In this document: positions 61,931 to 64,000 of the stretch, in pieces
How the letters are laid out: every line of letters begins with the position of its first letter
Numbering within the stretch: the first letter of the stretch is position 1
Source: Maribacter arenosus
GTDB taxonomy: Bacteria > Bacteroidota > Bacteroidia > Flavobacteriales > Flavobacteriaceae
DNA length: 64,000 nucleotides
Direction: 5' to 3'
Assembly: GCF_014610845.1 (NCBI RefSeq)
Contig: NZ_JABTCG010000003.1
Location: forward strand, 558,001 to 622,000
Translations under genes and position numbers: made by a program
The notes under the pieces: model-generated
Seen by the model: only the letters and a program-made list of their open reading frames with translations
What the model was told of the DNA's origin: nothing
The model's database searches: none

Positions 61931-62527
61931 ATGAAAACAATCAATCATTATCTGTCAAAAGTACTTTTGGGAACAAGCATGCTGGCCATGTTATTGTTCG
62001 CCTATTCCTGTAGCCAGGAAACAAGCCTGGACCCTACCGAAAGTCTGGAAGCTCATTCTGCTAAATCAAGTAAGGCTAAAAAAGCAACGAGAGCGATAAG
62101 AGGTAAAATCAACAATGATGCCGATCCCAGTGTTGCTCCTGTGCCTTGTGATGATCCATCGGGATTGGAGATTGGTCTTTCAACGAACTTTATTTATGGT
62201 AATATGACTCATTTGGGTAAAATTCAGCCAGGAAGTTTTGGGAGACCTATAGTATGTGAGACATTCCTTGCAGAAGGCAAAATCGTTTCTGTTTATGAAG
62301 TGAATTATATAGGGGCCCACGGCGATGAAATTCGTACTAGGGAAAACACCATAATTATTTTCAATCCTGAGGACCCCACTTTCAATACAGGGACATTTGA
62401 AGGCACCATAGAGATTATTGGAGGCACTGGAAGGTTTGAAGGTGCGACAGGGAATATGGTCTTTGTTGATGCATCTTTTATAGGTTCTAAATCTACCTGG
62501 GAAGTTGTGGGAGAAATAACCTATTAA
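61931..62527 (+). CDS. Small secreted lipoprotein with allene-oxide-cyclase/dirigent-like barrel
   Basis: The 198-residue protein has a lipoprotein-type signal (FAYSC, Cys27) and a Lys-rich linker. The C-terminal half carries the motif GTFEGTIEIIGGTGRFEGAT followed by GNMVFVDASF. This G-G-T-G-R-F-x-G-A-T-G signature is typical of small beta-barrel proteins of the allene-oxide-cyclase/dirigent-like fold in bacteria, often of unknown function. A clear terminator follows. It has no operon partner. Confidence 0.75.
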   Translation: MKTINHYLSKVLLGTSMLAMLLFAYSCSQETSLDPTESLEAHSAKSSKAKKATRAIRGKINNDADPSVAPVPCDDPSGLEIGLSTNFIYGNMTHLGKIQPGSFGRPIVCETFLAEGKIVSVYEVNYIGAHGDEIRTRENTIIIFNPEDPTFNTGTFEGTIEIIGGTGRFEGATGNMVFVDASFIGSKSTWEVVGEITY

Positions 62528-62552
62528 GAAAGTAGCATATCCTAGTAACATT

Positions 62553-62577
62553 AAAACCCACCGATTTGGTGGGTTTT
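62553..62577 (+). terminator. Rho-independent terminator after the small lipoprotein
   Basis: AAAACCCACC (62553-62562) and GGTGGGTTTT (62568-62577) form a perfect 10-bp stem with a 5-nt loop, 25 bp after the stop codon. Confidence 0.85.
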
Positions 62578-62901
62578 GCTTTCTCTGGTGACCTGGCTGG
62601 AATCTGAACCTATGGCTCTGAAGTCAGTCAGAATCGACTCTTTGCTAATTTTCAATATCGATGTTGACGATTTGTGAACTTGATATAGTTTGAATTATGT
62701 CAAAGTAACTTTCGTTCTGTAAATATAATTCTAAAAATCCAAGTAGTAAATAGTCACAGATTATTTCAAATAAAAGAAAGTAATGTAGGAAAAGGTTAAT
62801 GCCTCTTAAAAGGTTCGTTTTGCGGGACTTTTAAAATAACATCTCGTATATGAAAAGTAGCGTTTTAATAAATGCAACCTTACAGGTAGAAAGAATGTAT
62901 T
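62578..62901. other. Non-coding stretch
   Basis: These 324 bp contain no gene that I can support. A short piece near 62590 looks faintly like a tRNA T-arm on the minus strand but does not fold. Confidence 0.4.
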
Positions 62902-62933
62902 AAAAAAAGCGCAAGCTAAATTACTTGCGCTTT
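62902..62933 (-). terminator. Rho-independent terminator of the NTF2-like gene
   Basis: AAAGCGCAAG (62906-62915) and CTTGCGCTTT (62924-62933) form a perfect 10-bp stem. Read on the minus strand it is followed by a T run, 53 bp after the stop of the 62986 gene. Confidence 0.85.
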
Positions 62934-62985
62934 ATTGGCTATTTTTTATAAACGTTGTCGTACACAGACTATTTGTCCAGGGTCT

Positions 62986-63567
62986 TTACTCGGTTTCCCC
63001 CAAAACAACATTTGTTAATTCAATTATTCCGGTTCTGTCATAGTATAACAATGCATGGGTTATTTTTTTATCATCATTGAACATGAAGACAATATGTTGT
63101 CTAACCGAGGTTGATTTATCTTGAAGTGAAATAGTCAAATCCGCATAGGAAAGTACGCCCGTGCCAACCAACTTATAGTAATTTGAAGGTTTATTCACTT
63201 TAATAGGTAATAATGTAGTATTAGTAAATGTCATTTTTCCACCCGTCGTCTCTTGCCAGTTTTTCCACCAGGATATAAGTTCATTTTTCCCCTTAATAGT
63301 ATGACGCGTATTGGAATCACCATCTGGCCAATACCAAATAATGTCATCGGCCATATGCTCTCCATATGCATCATGTTCAAAGGTTGACATTAGTTCCAAT
63401 GTTTTCTGAACAATATTGGCATATTCTTGAGATGCTGCTTCCAGCAACGGAATCTCTTGTTCCTCTACAACGGTCTCTTCTTTTTTGGTTTCGGCACAAC
63501 TAATAATAAGCAGCGCACAAATGATTAATCCAGTTCTTAAGATTGGGTTGTTGTTTGGTGTTTTCAT
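62986..63567 (-). CDS. NTF2-like (SnoaL-type) lipoprotein
   Basis: The 193-residue protein has a lipoprotein signal (LLIISC, Cys24). The mature part has the SnoaL/NTF2-like cone fold: a first helix (NIVQKTLELMSTFEHDAYGE), the segment MADDIIWYWPDGDSNTRHTI, the motif GKNELISWWKNWQE and closing strands with VRQHIVFMF. Such proteins often bind small hydrophobic molecules or act as isomerase-like enzymes, but lipid-anchored flavobacterial members are not characterised. Its upstream region has several perfect palindromes, so it is likely under tight control. Confidence 0.85.
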   Translation of the reverse strand: MKTPNNNPILRTGLIICALLIISCAETKKEETVVEEQEIPLLEAASQEYANIVQKTLELMSTFEHDAYGEHMADDIIWYWPDGDSNTRHTIKGKNELISWWKNWQETTGGKMTFTNTTLLPIKVNKPSNYYKLVGTGVLSYADLTISLQDKSTSVRQHIVFMFNDDKKITHALLYYDRTGIIELTNVVLGETE

Positions 63568-63637
63568 ATTGTTGTTTTTAGTTGTTTACGAATTAGTTAA
63601 AGATAAACAAATAATCTTCTTGGTGATTGCTTCTAGT

Positions 63638-63676
63638 TTGTATACAACGTAGGCATAATGAACATATGTTCATTAT
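63638..63676. promoter_or_regulatory. Palindromes upstream of the NTF2-like gene
   Basis: TTGTATACAA (63638-63647) is a perfect 10-bp palindrome. The arm ATAATGAACAT followed directly by its exact complement makes a perfect 22-bp palindrome at 63655-63676. The core resembles TetR-family operators. It is 88 bp from the start codon at 63567. Confidence 0.6.
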
Positions 63677-63692
63677 ATACCAAATATACCGG

Positions 63693-63714
63693 ATAAAACA
63701 CATAAGTGTTTTAT
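63693..63714. repeat. Second perfect inverted repeat, 9-4-9
   Basis: ATAAAACAC, ATAA and GTGTTTTAT form a perfect inverted repeat 17 bp beyond the 22-bp palindrome. No T run follows, so an operator is more likely than a terminator. Confidence 0.55.
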
Positions 63715-64000
63715 ACAACTATGATGATTCAACATAACTTTCAAATAATTGGAAGTGGAAAAATATCCGTTCCCTAAAACGGTCGTTTTATAAGACAGTT
63801 TTAAATAGCCACAAAACTTTAACCCATAATATCAAATTTGTGGTCTTTTTTAGTATTCTCTTTAATTACCCTTTTATAGGAGACTATAACATGAAGATTT
63901 TTCGAAATCCTTAGAGGTCTGGATATTTAAGACCCACTCAGCACATTACCACTTCATTGCCTTGCTCTCCATTACTGGGAAGGAGCTTCACTACCAAAGG
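63715..64000. other. Right-edge stretch without a supportable gene
   Basis: CCACAAA (63809-63815) and TTTGTGG (63837-63843), followed by TCTTTTTT, could be a rightward terminator with a 21-nt loop, though no rightward gene precedes it. Short open frames at the edge on both strands are too short to call. Confidence 0.35.

Noticed and set aside
62585-62640. Minus-strand piece resembling a tRNA T-arm
   Set aside because: Only part of the T-loop consensus is present, the stem does not pair and no acceptor or anticodon arm is found.
63938-64000. Short open frames at the right edge on both strands
   Set aside because: They are about 20 codons long without recognisable motifs, so a gene cannot be claimed.

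Overview
The window is AT-rich chromosomal DNA of a marine-type member of the Flavobacteriaceae (Bacteroidota). The signs are a SusC/SusD pair with sulfatases, many lipoproteins with SPII signals, LytS/LytTR two-component pairs, families confined to Bacteroidota (DUF4270, DUF4907, DUF5777, DUF6515) and promoter-like sequences of the TTTG/TAnnTTTG type. No rRNA, intact tRNA, CRISPR array, IS element or phage block was found.

Left part (1-9750). A respiratory module comes first: a cytochrome-c-domain protein tail, a DUF5777 beta-barrel, a Tat-exported multi-cluster FeS protein, an NrfD-type quinol-interacting membrane subunit, an unknown anchored protein, a monohaem cytochrome c and a glutamyl-tRNA reductase. 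No molybdopterin catalytic subunit is present. Small envelope/stress-type genes follow (lipoprotein, YtxH, phage-holin-like, a small protein, a patatin and a sigma-like protein).

Polysaccharide utilisation locus (9752-30186). One minus-strand operon encodes SusC, SusD, a triple-LamG lipoprotein, two GH144-type endo-beta-1,2-glucanase-like lipoproteins, a GH43-like/F5-8C/Fn3 protein, a GH3 beta-glucosidase and an S1 sulfatase. A SusR-like beta-propeller/HTH regulator and a divergent second sulfatase lie upstream. GH144 and GH3 suggest a beta-1,2-glucan-like backbone. The two sulfatases suggest a sulfated form, which would be unusual.

Signalling and envelope region (30252-43361). A Kelch-DUF4907-LytS-LytTR operon faces a DUF4270-outer-membrane-protein pair. 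A complete TolC-MacA-MacB-type efflux operon carries its own LytS/LytTR pair.

Region 43778-51962. EF-hand and DUF1566 lipoproteins are followed by a ferredoxin / ferric-reductase-like cytochrome b / Tat-exported flavoprotein electron chain, a CotH-kinase lipoprotein and a third LytS/LytTR pair.

Right part (52247-64000). A Crp/Fnr regulator precedes a TolC-HlyD-ABC-2 permease-hydrolase operon. After it come a large unrecognised PLP-dependent enzyme with a decayed gene upstream, a GH-like lipoprotein, a small beta-barrel lipoprotein and an NTF2-like lipoprotein behind a cluster of palindromes.

The regulatory signals most worth following are palindromes of the form TGAC-N4-GTCA or TGAT-N4-ATCA in three intergenic regions. 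In two of them the palindrome centre lies exactly 36.5 bp from the end of a TAnnTTTG-like element.
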